A DNA stretch of 64,000 bases from Capniomyces stellatus (lineage: Eukaryota; Kickxellomycota; Harpellomycetes; Harpellales; Legeriomycetaceae), in the NCBI GenBank assembly GCA_001661515.1, contig LUVW01000009.1, positions 202,000 through 265,999 on the forward strand, written 5' to 3'. Positions 23,742-35,863 of the stretch are shown here, one piece after another (position 1 is the first letter of the stretch; each line of letters opens with the position of its first letter). The notes under the pieces were generated by a model that did not search any database, was not told the origin of the DNA, and saw nothing but the letters and a program-made list of their open reading frames with translations. Both the position numbers and the translations under genes were made by a program.

Positions 23742-24781
23742 CTTGGCTTGCTCAACTACTATTACTACTACTGCCACTATTATTACTAATTCTTTCGTTA
23801 CTTTACCTTTTAATTTCGATCTATTAATTGCTTTTGCTTTATTTTAAATCAACTATATAAATACAAAGTTATTATCATAACAATAATACCTTTTGTTTGT
23901 TTATACCAAGTTGTGATTGGTTCGGGTTTACTCGTTTTTTATTTTTCTTTCATTTGTTTCCCCATTATTGGCCACAATTTGGCTGTATTCCAGGAACAAA
24001 TGAGTAAGAGATGTTTGCAAATTAAAAAATAAGTAAAAAAAGGGAAAACTGGCGAAACAATAAATATAAAGTCAAGAAAAAATGCCAATGTTGTTCAAAT
24101 CGCCAAAAGTAATAGCCGTAAATCGAGGAAATAAAGTCATTGTTTATTTGTGCACTGTTTATTTTTTTAATTGTCCGATAATTAGTGAACAAAATAAAAT
24201 TCGGCAATAATAAATCAAGATGATACTATTGAAGCCCAGTTATAAGCTGAACGGATTTACTCTATTTAAACCACAAATCAAATCAAATCCAACGTAAAGC
24301 AACAGTGTCAGCTGGGATTCCCAAAAAACTGCCAATAAAAAAGCTGCAAGAAACAAGGAAACGTGAAGAAGTAAAAAAAAAAGAAAATTTTGGTGAAAAT
24401 AATCATACTGTAGATGTGGATTAGATTGATGAAATTATCTTTACTAGTGTTTAGACAAACAAATATTATTTTTTTTCTTTGTTTTACTTTTTACTTAATA
24501 TTTCAAATTTACCCGTAAAGTTAGTTTCACATCAAGCAGTGTACTTCAAGCAAGACTAGTCTGATTACCGGTTCTACAAAAAAAATTATAGCGGTATAGT
24601 TGGAATTTAAACAAATTTAGTTGAATTGGCACGGATACTCACCAATTAGCTAGACTTCTTGGGCACCAATATTTCAAAACTAGACAATTGTTGTTACGTT
24701 TAATATATACATTTCTTTTTTCTTTTCCTTTTCCTATTTATTTTTTCAATTGTAGTTTAAAATATAGAAAAATACCAAAGA
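23742..24781. other. Intergenic, RFA1 3' flank and protease-like promoter
   Basis: 1.04 kb of AT-rich DNA between two tandem genes. No gene is seen. It ends in a pyrimidine-rich stretch (24712-24750) shortly before the next start codon. Confidence 0.6.
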
Positions 24782-26260
24782 ATGGGGAAATATCTTTTTG
24801 TAGCAGCAGCAATATGTTTGCTAGTAAATTCACAAACGGCGCAGAGAGCGAATTCTTATACTTTTAGCAAGCGAGAAGAGGATGTGTACAAAAAAGTAGA
24901 GGCGTCAAAGTACAATTACTTGGTGTACGTGTATACACCTTACGAAATGTGTCTTGGGGCCTTGATAGCGCCAGAATGGGTGCTAACTTCAGCAAGTTGT
25001 ATCCAGCCATTCAACGCCACGCTTATTGGAAAAGAGATTCCGATCAGCTCAAGAAGGCTGCTACCCACTCAAGTATTTGTTTCTAGACCCAATAGCGAAG
25101 CAGCAGCGAATTACAACCTAATAGCCTCGTACTCGTTTGGTATTGATAAAATCCAAAATGCAGCTAGTATATCCCAATCCTTTACAACTGTGGCGCAGCA
25201 GTTTGTCAACAAGACTTTCACAGCAGTTACTAAAGTTTATGTGCCATCTGAATATGAGATGAGTAACACCAATTATCCAGACAGCCAAAAGGTAAGCACA
25301 AATTAACTAATGGGGGGGGGGAGGGGAGTATATAGCTCAAGTATATTTAAATTTAACTAGCCTAAATGATCCTTCCTTCTTTTATTTTATTTTTATTTCT
25401 ATTCTTGTTTCAAACTAGCGATAGCAGCAAGTGAAATAGCATTTAGTTGAATACGTGTAATTACTGATACCATGCTGTTTTTTTTTTGATTTTTTTTTTT
25501 TGATGATGTTTGTTATTAAACCGTATAGTTTGACGCTGGGCTAATAAGGCTGCAAATACCAATAAACTCAGGGGTGGCAAGATTAGGAGTGGGAACTTTG
25601 TCAAAGCTAGATACTGGTGTCAAGGCACTGACAAACGAAGCATCTGACACATCACCATTTGTTTCAAGGGATGCCAAGTACCAAAATGGGCAAGTGGGCT
25701 TCTTGAACACAAACTTCATAAACGAGTACCCGGTACAGATGTTAGACAGAAGCGACTGCCAGTCACAGGTTCTAAAGATGCACAAAATTTCGTCCATCGA
25801 CAAGCTCATTGGAATGCCTGCGCCTGACCACCCGTTCATTTGTACCGTTCCGTTTCTTGAAAAGAACTGTGCAATTGACTCGTCAAAGTCGGTTGCTGAT
25901 GTTGGCAGTGGTTTAAATGGATTTGACCCAATCAAAAGCCTGAACCAAAACACAGCCAGCGACCTGACTTTTGGATTCCTCAACTACACCATGCTTGTCG
26001 ATGCCAACAGCAACATCGTGTACGCGATCCAAAAGCCATTCCAGTCTTGGTCCAGATCGTCCGGACTTTCAGGCCAATGCCTTGGAAATGGCCTCACTCA
26101 TTTTACCAGATTGGGCTCCTACCGTGACTGGATCTCCACTACCACCAGCATGAATATAAACAGCAATGGATATTTGGTTTCTGTAGCCAGTAATAACAAC
26201 GACCACACCTTGGCTCTCACTGTTTGTATTTTGTTTTCTCTTGTTGCGTTTTCTTTTTAA
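24782..26260 (+). CDS. Secreted, GPI-anchored inactive trypsin-like (S1) homologue
   Basis: Two exons (24782-25291, 25529-26260; 413 residues). The signal peptide is about 1-20 (hydrophobic VAAAICLLV). A chymotrypsin-fold domain follows: CLGALIAPEWVLTSASC (57-73) aligns with the segment that normally ends T-A-A-H-C, so the catalytic His is Ser72. FDAGLIRL (from 171) keeps the catalytic Asp (Asp172). CAIDSSK (284-290) aligns with C-x-G-D-S-G-G, so Ser288 is kept but the oxyanion-hole Gly is Ile and the next two Gly are lost. The C-terminus is Ser/Asn-rich and ends in a hydrophobic LTVCILFSLVAFSF without a charged tail, as in GPI-anchor signals. It should therefore be a non-catalytic cell-surface protein, perhaps a binding protein or decoy; the role is unknown. 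The intron contains a G-tract. The stop lies 110 bp from that of the convergent WRAP53-like gene. Confidence 0.82.
25312..25328 (+). repeat. G9-10AG4 tract in intron
   Basis: A G-run interrupted by single A bases, in the intron of the S1-like gene. Confidence 0.85.
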
Positions 26261-26370
26261 CCCCAGTTTAGCTTTTAATAGGATTTTTTTTTTATTTACA
26301 AGCAATAAAAGATACACAAAACACCGACTCAATCTAAATTTAAGCATGTTGAATCTGGTTACAATCAAAA

Positions 26371-28433
26371 CTACCCAACTCTCCATATTTTTAGCGACGA
26401 GTCATATTGTGTGTTTTCTCCTGCAAACACGCCGCCTTCCGGGTTAGCATCCAGCTCGGATCCATCTTCACCACCACCCTCTAACATGTCGCAAGTAAAT
26501 ATCCTAGATCCAGATACTGAAGCAACCAACGGTTTGTACGGGTGTATAGAAACATCACCAACACGATCTACACAAATAATAACAAAAAAACGGATTAAAA
26601 AGAAAGTAAAGATTAAATAAAACTTAATATCGGCCTAGTCTTAACAAGGCTAAACACTCGGTACATCCACTTTGGTAAACACATCATTGGTTTTATACTG
26701 TTTTACCTTGGTGAGCGCTAAATTTCACCGAGTTATTACTGCATTGCTCCTGAACAAGATCATGAAATCCAATTGTACCGTCATCATTCCCACCCACTAA
26801 CCACTGTTGGCATTGGTCAATTGAAAATCCCATTCTTTGTTGGCTAACACACGGTCTTTCGTACTTTGCCACTTCCATTTGTGTGTTTCGAATGTCCCAA
26901 CAGCATATCAAATCAGAATTCCGCGACCCAACAAACAAGTACATCCCATCTGGCGAGAATTCCATCTAAGATCCATCAATCAACCAAGCTCATGGTCATC
27001 ACTCCACTCTGAAACACCAAAAATACTAACAACAATGATAAAATACACTAATAGTAGTCTCAGATTACTTGCATTTGTCACTCCGTTTCTTCCCCCCTGC
27101 GATACTTTTAGCTTCCAACAGCTTGTTAACGCGCTGTTATGTTCGTCCCACAGTCCCACGCTACCTGAAAAACTACCTGTTGCAAACATACCTTGGAACC
27201 CCTGATAATAGCTCTTTTGGAACGCCAAACTTGATATTATACCCTTTTGACCCTCCGCGCTCTTCCGCGATTGTGACGTTTTGACTGTTTGTATCGGCGA
27301 TCCTGGCCTTTGCAAGTCGAAAATCGATATTTTTTGCCAAGAACCCGAGTATATTCTAGTTTATACACATTGTATCCAATATTTTTTTTTTCATATTTGA
27401 ATGTACTTGTAATGGTCTAATCTAAACCCTTAAAAATATATAGCTGCCCCACACCTTAGTCGGTTATAGTTATAATCTTATTTGCTTACCTGCTACCACT
27501 GCTGTCAAACTCGACAGAGTTAATCATCAATAACTGCTCTTTATCGTCATAGTCCTTGTAGGTGGCCCTAACCTTAAATAGTAAATGTATTAACTGTATT
27601 TTAGACTCGCAGTTCGACTATGACCGTTATACAAAAAAGAAATGCATAGTAGAATGCACTCAATCATATCTCAAATTAATGCTGTATAGCGTAACCTACT
27701 GCTGACGAGTTGGTGTCGATAAGCTTTAATGGTTGGTCTCGTGCAGAAAGCAGGGCACAGCATGTTGCAGGATCTATGTGATACAAGAATATATTCATGT
27801 TGAAGTCTATTCAAAAATTATCTCGACTCTGGTATTTACGGGTTTAATTACGCCAAGTCAAGTGTTTTTGTACCTTTTGAGGAGGCAAAGGGATACCATT
27901 TTAAACAAGATATGGGTTCATTAACGCTGATTTCTGTTCTGACTTTCACTATATTTCCAAGCATTCGAATTTAACTGATTGGCTTTTCTTTGGTGTTATT
28001 TTGCTTTATACACGTGCACATAAATGAAACCAATAGCTATTGCTGAAAAGTTCCGTGTATATATTTGTATTTTTTCCACATTTTTACCATCGCCTTCCAC
28101 TTCATCAAAGTCAAATACTCTGACAATGTTATCCCCCGAATTCGATAAAAGCTGTGTTCCTTCCGCAGACCTAGACTCTCGCAATTTCCGTTTATCTTTA
28201 AACATTAGCTTGTAACTCTTGTAATTCACCCCCTCCCCCCCCTTTTTCCTTCACAAATATCATTTTTGTTGGGACTATTGTGATTATTAAAAAATAATGT
28301 AGCCTTCTTACCACTCAATCGATTTGAAGAATAAATCTACATTGTCTTTGAATTTGATTTCACCAATGCCGCCATTCTGTATCTTTCTTAAATCGATTTT
28401 AGCTACCAGCTCGATGGATTTATTCGGTTCCAT
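26371..28433 (-). CDS. WRAP53/TCAB1-like WD40 protein
   Basis: Eight exons: 28433-28312, 28170-28012, 27926-27874, 27773-27700, 27572-27490, 27355-27073, 26965-26707, 26567-26371; 409 residues, all phases closing. The closest family I recognise is WRAP53/TCAB1, the WD40 protein that in animals binds CAB-box RNAs and telomerase RNA; budding-yeast Swt21 is a related splicing-linked protein. Family-like blocks in order: IEWSAEGTQLLSNSGDNIVR, ISCLKWYPFASS, ALLSARDQPLKLIDTN, SGSWQKISIFDLQRPGSP, GQKGIISSLAF, TGSFSGSVGLWDEHNSAL, NMEFSPDGMYLFVGSRNSDL, CCWDIR, and a last block VSIHPYKPLVASVSGSR that ends LKIWRVG. Intron 6 uses a GC donor (GCAAGT at 27072 downward) and joins VTN to MEFSPDG in frame. 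Nuclear RNA-binding work is likely, but the bound RNA is unknown. Confidence 0.83.
26966..27072 (-). other. GC-AG intron of the WRAP53-like gene
   Basis: Read on the minus strand from 27072 to 26966, the intron starts GCAAGTAATC and ends GGATCTTAG. No GT donor in the neighbourhood gives the phase needed by the ATGGAATTCTCGCC exon, whereas this GC donor, with the typical GCAAGT context, restores a continuous WD40 repeat. Confidence 0.75.
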
Positions 28434-28990
28434 TTATTTCTCATTTGAACTCGATAAAGCCTTTCTTTATTTTATTTCAATATACCAAACAACCGAGTGT
28501 TTTTGTTTTACAAGTATGTCTCGTTTTAACTTTTCCTCTTTTAAATTCCTTTTTTTTTTGAAAAGTCGCGTTTTAAATTGAAAATTTTATTAGAGTCAAG
28601 TTTAAAACTGCCTATTTATTTTTTATTTTTTTGAAATTACAGATTACAAACCTCAATAAGACCATCAACAGACAAAATACTGGTCTATTTTTACCAATTC
28701 TAACACTTTTTCGACCTAATTTTTCCTGGAAACTTTATGCGTTTGCCAGCCAATTAAATCATACGTTGCTCTGAAAAAAAACAACATGATAACAGCACAA
28801 AAGTGGGACTATGTCACTGTCTGTGACTCGAAGCATCAAGTTCAGCCTTTTGCGCCGATCAGATACTCTATAGTCAAAGAAAGTTAGAAAGTGTATACAT
28901 AGTATTCATCCCTATTGTTTATTATTAATGCTTTTGATATCCATTACCACTCAACGCTAGCGCTAGCGACTCCAAATATAATGTTCACGT
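28434..28990. other. Intergenic, divergent promoter region
   Basis: About 560 bp between the WRAP53-like start and the small ORF at 28991. AT-rich, with no gene; contains CGCTAGCGCTAGCG near 28957-28970. Confidence 0.55.
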
Positions 28991-29314
28991 ATGGTGTCAA
29001 TTTTTAAACCACTTGTGCTATTAAATTATGAGAATAGAAATAGTCAAGTTTCAGCAAGGAAGGATTTGTTTGTTGGTTTGTTGCCTGGTAAAGGATACCA
29101 TAGTCTTTGCGGGATTGTTGAAGCACAGTTCGGACTTTCATCAGGAACCAGCTTGGTTAAGAAAGTGAAGCGTAGTCTTGCCAAGCAACCGTTGAACTTT
29201 AGACGCGCGAATACGAGCAAGAAAACGATCAGAACCAAGTCCACTACAAGCCATGTCAAGACCTATATTGGCAAAGCTCTCAATGTGTTCTTCAAACGCA
29301 ATAGGTTTAATTAA
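28991..29314 (+). CDS. Small basic hypothetical protein
   Basis: I do not recognise this protein. An intronless frame of 107 codons from ATG (MVSIFKPLVLLNYENRNSQV) to a TAA. Its base composition is clearly richer in G+C than the flanking DNA and its codons resemble those of neighbouring genes, which argues for coding. The middle contains LLPGKGYHSLCGIVEAQFGL. The C-terminal half is strongly basic (KKVKRS, RRANTSKKTIRTKSTT, FFKRNRFN), which would suit a nucleic-acid-binding, ribosomal or mitochondrial protein. It could also be the last exon of a longer gene or a pseudogene. It stands alone, with the E2 gene starting 1.25 kb downstream. Confidence 0.45.
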   Translation: MVSIFKPLVLLNYENRNSQVSARKDLFVGLLPGKGYHSLCGIVEAQFGLSSGTSLVKKVKRSLAKQPLNFRRANTSKKTIRTKSTTSHVKTYIGKALNVFFKRNRFN

Positions 29315-30566
29315 CTTGTTAGTAATAAGAACAAATGTGAATGAGCAATAGCGTTATACTGCCTCGTTTTTACACCAGTGTTTTATTAATGCCATTGAAT
29401 TTGCTTTTTTTTTGTAAGAACCGCCTTTGGGTTTAACTGTTACAAGTTTACGATATTATCTTTACATTGACATTTGTAGCTTTTAGTTGGTTAAAAAAGT
29501 GACAAGAATGCGAAAAGAAAAACAGAACATGAGATTAATCACTTTAAAATCCAGCTTTGCAATCGTAAAAAAAAAAAGGAAGTTCCAGAAAGGTTTGATG
29601 GAAAGTGAACAAGAGTTTAAATGGAGAAATGGAATCAGTATCGATGGAAACTGTTCTCGATTAACAAATCAATACTCTTATCGATAAATCAAATACACAG
29701 AGTACTTGTTGACAGTAGAAACATTTCTTCAGATTATCTAAAAAGCTGATGCTTTTTACGGTATTTGTTTATAAATCTTGCACAAATTGGCAAAATTTCT
29801 AGCTAGTGTATAAACCAGAAATCAGAGTCAGAATCCAAGCTCAAACCCATCTTAGTGTTTTATTTGCACTTTTTTTCTTCTTTATCTGCAATATTAGCTG
29901 ATTGATTTGATGGTTTGAGTAGGGAAAGCGTTTTTATTTTGGTAGAGTAGAATCAAGTCAATTGTTGAAATACCTGGTCTATTTATAGCCAATAACCTTT
30001 TGTTTTCAATAAGAAAATGGAAGCAATTATGTGCTATTGGTAGGTGAGTTTAAAAGAGAAATACATTACGAGCTTTCTGATTGTAAGCCTTTCGATTGAA
30101 AAAAAGCTTACGCCCTGGAGTAGCCAAATTGTTATATTAAGGTTGGCGAAAATGGGATTGAAAATATTTTATATTGTTTATATATGCTAATTTCACTAAT
30201 CCACTCTTGAATTTAGTCGTTTAAATTAGACATTAATTTAATTTGTTGCTAATGTAGAATAACCCTTTTTTTGTGCTTTTTTTTTCTTTTTCTTTCCAAT
30301 CAAGTAAAGCAAATCAAGCTGTAAGGAAAGCAAAGATATAATATAAAATAGGCTTGTTTTTTTCTTATTATTAAAATCTGTCTTTTTTTTCTTTAAAATT
30401 TTTTTTCTTTTACACAAAATAAAGCAAAACAAAATAAATATCAAAGCCGAACCAACTAAACTGATTCTAGCTTGTTTATTTTTATTTTTCTAAATATTGA
30501 AATTTGCTTTCCAAACCAACAACATAGACTTTAGTCAATAAAGCTGAATAGAGAAAAAAAATAAGG
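29315..30566. other. Intergenic, upstream of E2
   Basis: 1.25 kb of AT-rich DNA. A Lys-rich frame at 29487-29687 has no support. I see no gene. Confidence 0.6.
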
Positions 30567-32766
30567 ATGTTTGTGTCAAGAAATATACAGAGATCGGTCA
30601 TCAAAACTACCCGAAATGTAGTACCTGCAATTCCTGTAGCCATGAGGGCTTCTACAGTTCGAATGTTCTCAGTAGCCAAGTACGGAAACCAACCATTTTA
30701 CCAGAGTTATTGGTTTTTATATTGAAATTAAGAAAGCACCATTCTTACCAAGTTTTGTTTAAATATGTTTTGGCCAAATTTAGATCAACCAACAAGTTCG
30801 CCTTGAACACTAAACAAGAACGCATGCCCAGCATTAAATTTCTGTCACAGCGAGGCTACAGTGCCAAGAGTAAGATAATGTAGTATATAAATGGCCGAGA
30901 CCTTGTTAGTAGTATTGTTTTAATTTGCAATAAACAACTGTGCTCGCGTTTTTTTTTATTGCTTGAAAAGAAAGAGTGAATAAACAGAGTGAATAAATAA
31001 AAGAATAAAGTAATAAACGAACGATATGTAAACAAAATAGAGTACCCTGATCATATAATTGTTTCTATGCCAGCACTTTCACCAACTATGGAAATGGGTA
31101 ACATTGGTTCGTGGCAAAAAAACGTTGGAGATAGACTTGAAGCAGGCGACGTTTTGGTTCAAATCGAGACAGATAAAGCACAGATGGACTTTGAGTACCA
31201 AGACGGTGGTTACTTGGCCAAGATTATAGTTGATTCAGGAGCCAAAGATGTTCCAATTGAAAAGGTAATTAGAGAGGATGTGTGGGTTATCAATAGTTTG
31301 TGGAGCATATTTTTGCAAAAGATAAATGAATAAAGGATAAAGAATAAAGGAAATAGAGTAAAACAAAAGAAAGGATAGAAGAAAAGAAAGGATAGAAGAA
31401 AGAAAAAGGATAAAAGGAAGTAGTATAGATAATAAAGTTGGTGTTGGGTTTGTTTAACTTTATTGGATTTTATGTTTGATGATAGCCAATTGCTATTGTA
31501 GTAGAAGATGAGGCAAGTATTGCAGCGTTTGCAGACTATACAGTGTCGGGAGATTCAGGGTCAGCACCAGCACCAGTATCAGAATCGAAGCCAGCACCGG
31601 TGGCAGCTGAGGATAAATCCGGATCGGTTGTAGAGTCATCGCCAACCCGGATAGAAGCAACTAGATCAACCAATGAAGGCGACCGTATTTTTGCCAGTCC
31701 ATTAGCAAAAGTGATTGCAAAGGAAAACAACATTTCGCTTTCAGAGCTCACAGGATCAGGACCAAAAGGGCGTATTGTAAAGGCGGATGTAAACAACTAT
31801 ATCGCAAATCGTAAGTTGTACATATATAGTTATACGATACACGTGATTTTCTTTCAAAAAAAAAAAGACAGAATTTGTAGAAAAACATTTTGTGTCAGAG
31901 TAATGGTGAATAGAAACTGATGTAAATCTATTGGCTTATAAAATGCAAAAAATTAAAAAAAATTATTAATAGAAAAAACAAAACCGGCAGTTCAAGCACC
32001 AGCACCGGTAGCATCAGCACCAGTAGCACCAGTAGCAGCACCAGCTCAATCAGGAACCAAGCCAGGACCAGTTGGATTTGTAGATATTGAGAATTCAAAC
32101 ATGCGCAAGGTTATTGCCAAGCGATTGACAGAAGCAAAGAGCACAATTCCACACTACTACTTGAACACAGAGGTGAATGTGGACAACATTATGAAGATCA
32201 GAGCAGCTTTGAACACAGCAGCCAACGGAAAGTACAGACTGTCGTTGAACGACTTTATTGTCAAGGCAGCAGCCTGTGCGTTGAAGGCAGTTCCAGCAGT
32301 AAACAGTAGCTGGCAAGGCGATTATATCCGCCAGTACCACCACTCAGACATTGCAATTGCCACCTCAACTCCATCCGGTCTGATTACCCCAATTGTCACC
32401 ACTGTTGATGCAAAGGGTCTTGAAACTATTTCTTCTGAAATCAAGGATTTGGCTTCCCGTGCAAGAGAAAACAAACTCAAGCCCCACGAGTACCAGGGTG
32501 GTTCTTTTACCATTTCCAACCTCGGAATGTATGGCATCTCTTCTTTCTCCGCCATCGTCAACCCTCCACACGCTGCTATTTTGGCTGTTGGCACTGCTGA
32601 GTCCAAGTTGATTCCAGACGATTCCAACGAAAAGGGCTTCAGTGTCATCAATGCCATCAACTTCACTCTAAGTGCCGATCACCGTGTTGTTGATGGCGCC
32701 GCTGGTGCCGAATTCCTCAAGTCTTTCAAGTCTTACTTGGAAAACCCATTGACTATGCTTTTATAA
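30567..32766 (+). CDS. LAT1: Pyruvate dehydrogenase E2, dihydrolipoamide acetyltransferase
   Basis: Core subunit of the mitochondrial pyruvate dehydrogenase complex; it moves the acetyl group from lipoamide to CoA. Five exons: 30567-30679, 30784-30869, 31041-31264, 31486-31810, 31973-32766; 513 residues. Order: an Arg/Ser/Thr-rich mitochondrial targeting sequence (about 1-60; [17 protein letters not shown]); one lipoyl domain (about 70-145) with the lipoylated Lys112 in [10 protein letters not shown]; an Ala/Pro/Ser linker; a peripheral-subunit binding domain (about 208-248; [33 protein letters not shown]); a second Ala/Pro-rich linker; and the catalytic domain from [20 protein letters not shown] to the end, with the active-site DHRVVDG (His486, Asp490). 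One lipoyl domain and this length fit fungal E2. The protein-X paralogue is excluded by the intact catalytic motif. Confidence 0.97.
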
Positions 32767-34053
32767 TCTCTTTTCTACTACTTTATCTCTTATTTTTATA
32801 TTTTCTTCTTCTTAATTCAATTCCCTAATTCTCTTTTGACCCGTCTTTAACAAAGTTCCCCTTTTTTAAATAATATACTCTTTATTTCTTCTTTTCTTTT
32901 CTTTTCTTTTCTTTTCTTTTCTTTTCTTCTTATTACTCTCGTTCTTATTGCTTCTGTTCTTACTACTAATACTTTCCTTTCCTTCAACGCCGTTTTTCTC
33001 GGTTTCTTAAACATCAATCAGACATATAAACGACTCGCCTATTCCTCTTTTCAGTACTACTATACGCCTCTTGTTCACTAGATAGTCTTATTCCCCCCCA
33101 TTGTCTGCCTCCTCCAATAGCCATTTTAAATGCTCCAGCTTTTCCCTGTAGCTATTGCAAACCTTGATTGTAAAGTCAAACTGCCTGTGTTATTTATAAC
33201 CCTTGTTTTGTATTTTTTTTTATTTTTTTAAAATCTTCTTTCATTCCCACACCCTTTTTCATTCGTCTTGAAAATATACAGTAGTAGGCAATTATTCCAA
33301 CATTCAATCAATCATTTGGCTGTTCAGACCAAAAACATTAAAAATTAAAAAATTAAAAAAGTCCCGAAATGCTTCAACATTAAATTACAACATGTAAATT
33401 AAATCATGCACTAAAGGGCAGGAAAAGAAATAATATGAGGAGAGCCGAATCTCTTGATTTGCTTTTCCAAAGTTATTTAGTCTTGAGAACTTAAGGCTAT
33501 TGGCCTTGGCAACTTTAAGTCTATTATTAATTGGCACTTTTTCTTTCTTTCTTTTTTTTTCTGATTCAATTATGAAACTAACCATCTATTTTAGAACTTG
33601 CCAACTTTTAACTTTAATTATTCATCTGTAACTATACTGCACTTACCAAAGTACATAATAAAAGCATTCAAAATCATCTAGCAAAAAAAGTAAAAACCCC
33701 CATTATCTTTAATCGACTTTTTTTTTTTTTTGGTTGTATCTGCTTGATTACAACTGTAGCCAATACAAATTTCTAAGGCTTGTTCATTTCCATAAACCCG
33801 TTCTATATATATATATTTCTTTCGTTGTTTATTCCTAAATAAGAGTTTGACGTTTAGCCCACATACTAATAGTATATCCATCGTGTCCTGAAATAAACTA
33901 CAATTCCATTTCTTTTTTTTACTTGTTTACTTTCACCAATCTATTTATCTCCAACAAAGTGTAGCAAAAGTGCGCCAGTCTGATTAGGTTGATTTCCTTT
34001 TGCAAATTTTAATCACTAGAATTTGGAAATCCAGCTTCTATTTACTTTCGAGA
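32767..34053. other. Intergenic, E2 3' flank and ALG5 promoter
   Basis: 1.29 kb, T-rich just after the E2 stop with seven CTTTT units (32891-32925). No gene is seen; two minus-strand frames near 33.4-33.9 kb are low-complexity Lys/Phe. Confidence 0.65.
32891..32925. repeat. (CTTTT)7 microsatellite
   Basis: Seven tandem CTTTT units in the 3' flank of the E2 gene; this is the complement of the AAAAG type found at 10826-10870. Confidence 0.9.
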
Positions 34054-35863
34054 ATGGTCTGTATCAACTGTATAATCCAACCTCTTTTATCTTGGGTATT
34101 CGTGGCGGTCTCGTTTTTGGTAAAGTTTGTTACGTTTATTAAATACACATTGTAGCTCTTGCATTAAAATATAATACGCATTTATACTGTCCATTTCAAC
34201 ATAAAACCAACAACTTTATAACCAGATATCTGGAGAGGAACCGGTGTGGAGAGGGCTTTATTTTTATTTTTTTTACAAAAAAAAATAAAAGTGATTGTTC
34301 AAACCAATCCACGGAAATTTCGAGACTGAATCGTACTAAAAACGTCAGCAGCCAGTGTATTCTTATTGTTCTGTATAAATATTCATTTTTTATACCAGCA
34401 CCACTCTCCCCACCCTTCAGCTTTATTTGGGCCAAATAAAACACACTTGTATATATATATATTAATGCACTTTTATTGCTGTTACCACTATTTAGGCAAC
34501 GCTTCTTCATTTCAAAAGCCCCAAGCCCAGAGCCAGAACAGAAAACGAAAAGTTATATCTTTCGCCTGACTCTGAAAAAAAAAAGAAGCTCGGCTCTGTT
34601 TTTGATAAAGCAACTATCCAGCTCTCAGTCGTTGTCCCTGCTTACAACGAAGAAAACCGTTTGCCTATATTACTCAGTGATATTCACGAATATGCGATTA
34701 AAAGAAAAGCCACTGACCCCAATTTCACCTATGAAATCATTTTAATGAACGATTGCTCAAAAGACGATACCACAAAGGTTGCATTGGCTATGGGGAAGAA
34801 GTTTGATTTGCCTATTAAGGTTGTGGATCTTGAAATTAATAGGGGAAAGGGCGGGTCAGTTACTCAGGTAAATATCAGCAATGCGTTTAATTTACAATGT
34901 TTTATGTTTTTTTTCCCCTACTCCCTTTGCCAACCAGCTGGTTTGAAGCTATACAAACATGGTTGATTTATTTTTCTAAAGCTGTGGGAATGTTGGTCTG
35001 ATTGACTATCCCAAAAGTTGCCAGATTCCAAAACAGCGTTATATCGCAACATAATTGGTTCTCAACCCATTCATACTTGCACTAGTATCTACTATTTCGG
35101 CTTAATTGAGCCCAGATCGACTTTAGCACTTAACACGAAAAAAAATACACAAATATGTAAACTTAGGGAATTCTATCAAGCTCTGGTGAATATATCCTAT
35201 TTTGTGACGCTGACGGCGCCACTCGTTTCAGCGATGTTGACTTTTTACACAAAGCAGCTGTTGAAAATAACAAAGGCAAATCCGTAATAGCAATCGGGTC
35301 CAGATCAATGGAGAAAAGTGCCGACACCGTTGTGGAGGTAAACAAGAAAGAAAAATAAACAACAGCCAGCTGACTGTCTCAGCCTCAAGTACAAATTTCT
35401 CAATTCTCATAATGTAATACCGGTACTGATACTCATTTATTTACATTTACATTTACATTTACCTTTTTATTATTATTATTACTATTGATAATTAAAACAG
35501 AGAAGTTCAGTTCGCTCGTTTCTGCAGTGGGGATTTCATACATATGTATACATTCTTGGTGTTAGAGGAATTAAGGATACTCAATGCGGGTTTAAGCTTT
35601 TCAGCAGAAGAGCTGCCCAGATTATTTTTTCGCAACTCCACGTAGAAAGATTTATTTTTGACATTGAAGTGCTGTTACTAGCAAAATATTACAAAATCCC
35701 GGTAATAGAAGTACCTGTCAACTGGCATGAAGTTGATGGAAGCACCATGTCTATCGTCAAGGACTCCATCCAGATGGCCCTGGATCTGTTGGCTGTCCGC
35801 CTCAATTACTCGATGGGTTTCTGGAAAACGCTCCCTGAAGCCCAAATCAAAAGCGAACTTTAA
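34054..35863 (+). CDS. ALG5: Dolichyl-phosphate beta-glucosyltransferase Alg5
   Basis: ER-membrane GT2-family enzyme that makes dolichyl-phosphate-glucose from UDP-glucose, the donor for the last glucoses of the N-glycan precursor. Four exons: 34054-34119, 34496-34867, 35167-35337, 35501-35863; 323 residues (yeast 334). Exon 1 encodes the single N-terminal membrane anchor ([17 protein letters not shown]), followed by a basic segment as usual for the family. The catalytic domain shows [35 protein letters not shown], the metal-binding [41 protein letters not shown] and [11 protein letters not shown]. It differs from DPM1 in the N-terminal anchor and the TQCGFKLF and WHEVDGS motifs. The join of the anchor exon across a 376-bp intron is inferred from phase and from the expected topology. 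Confidence 0.95.
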
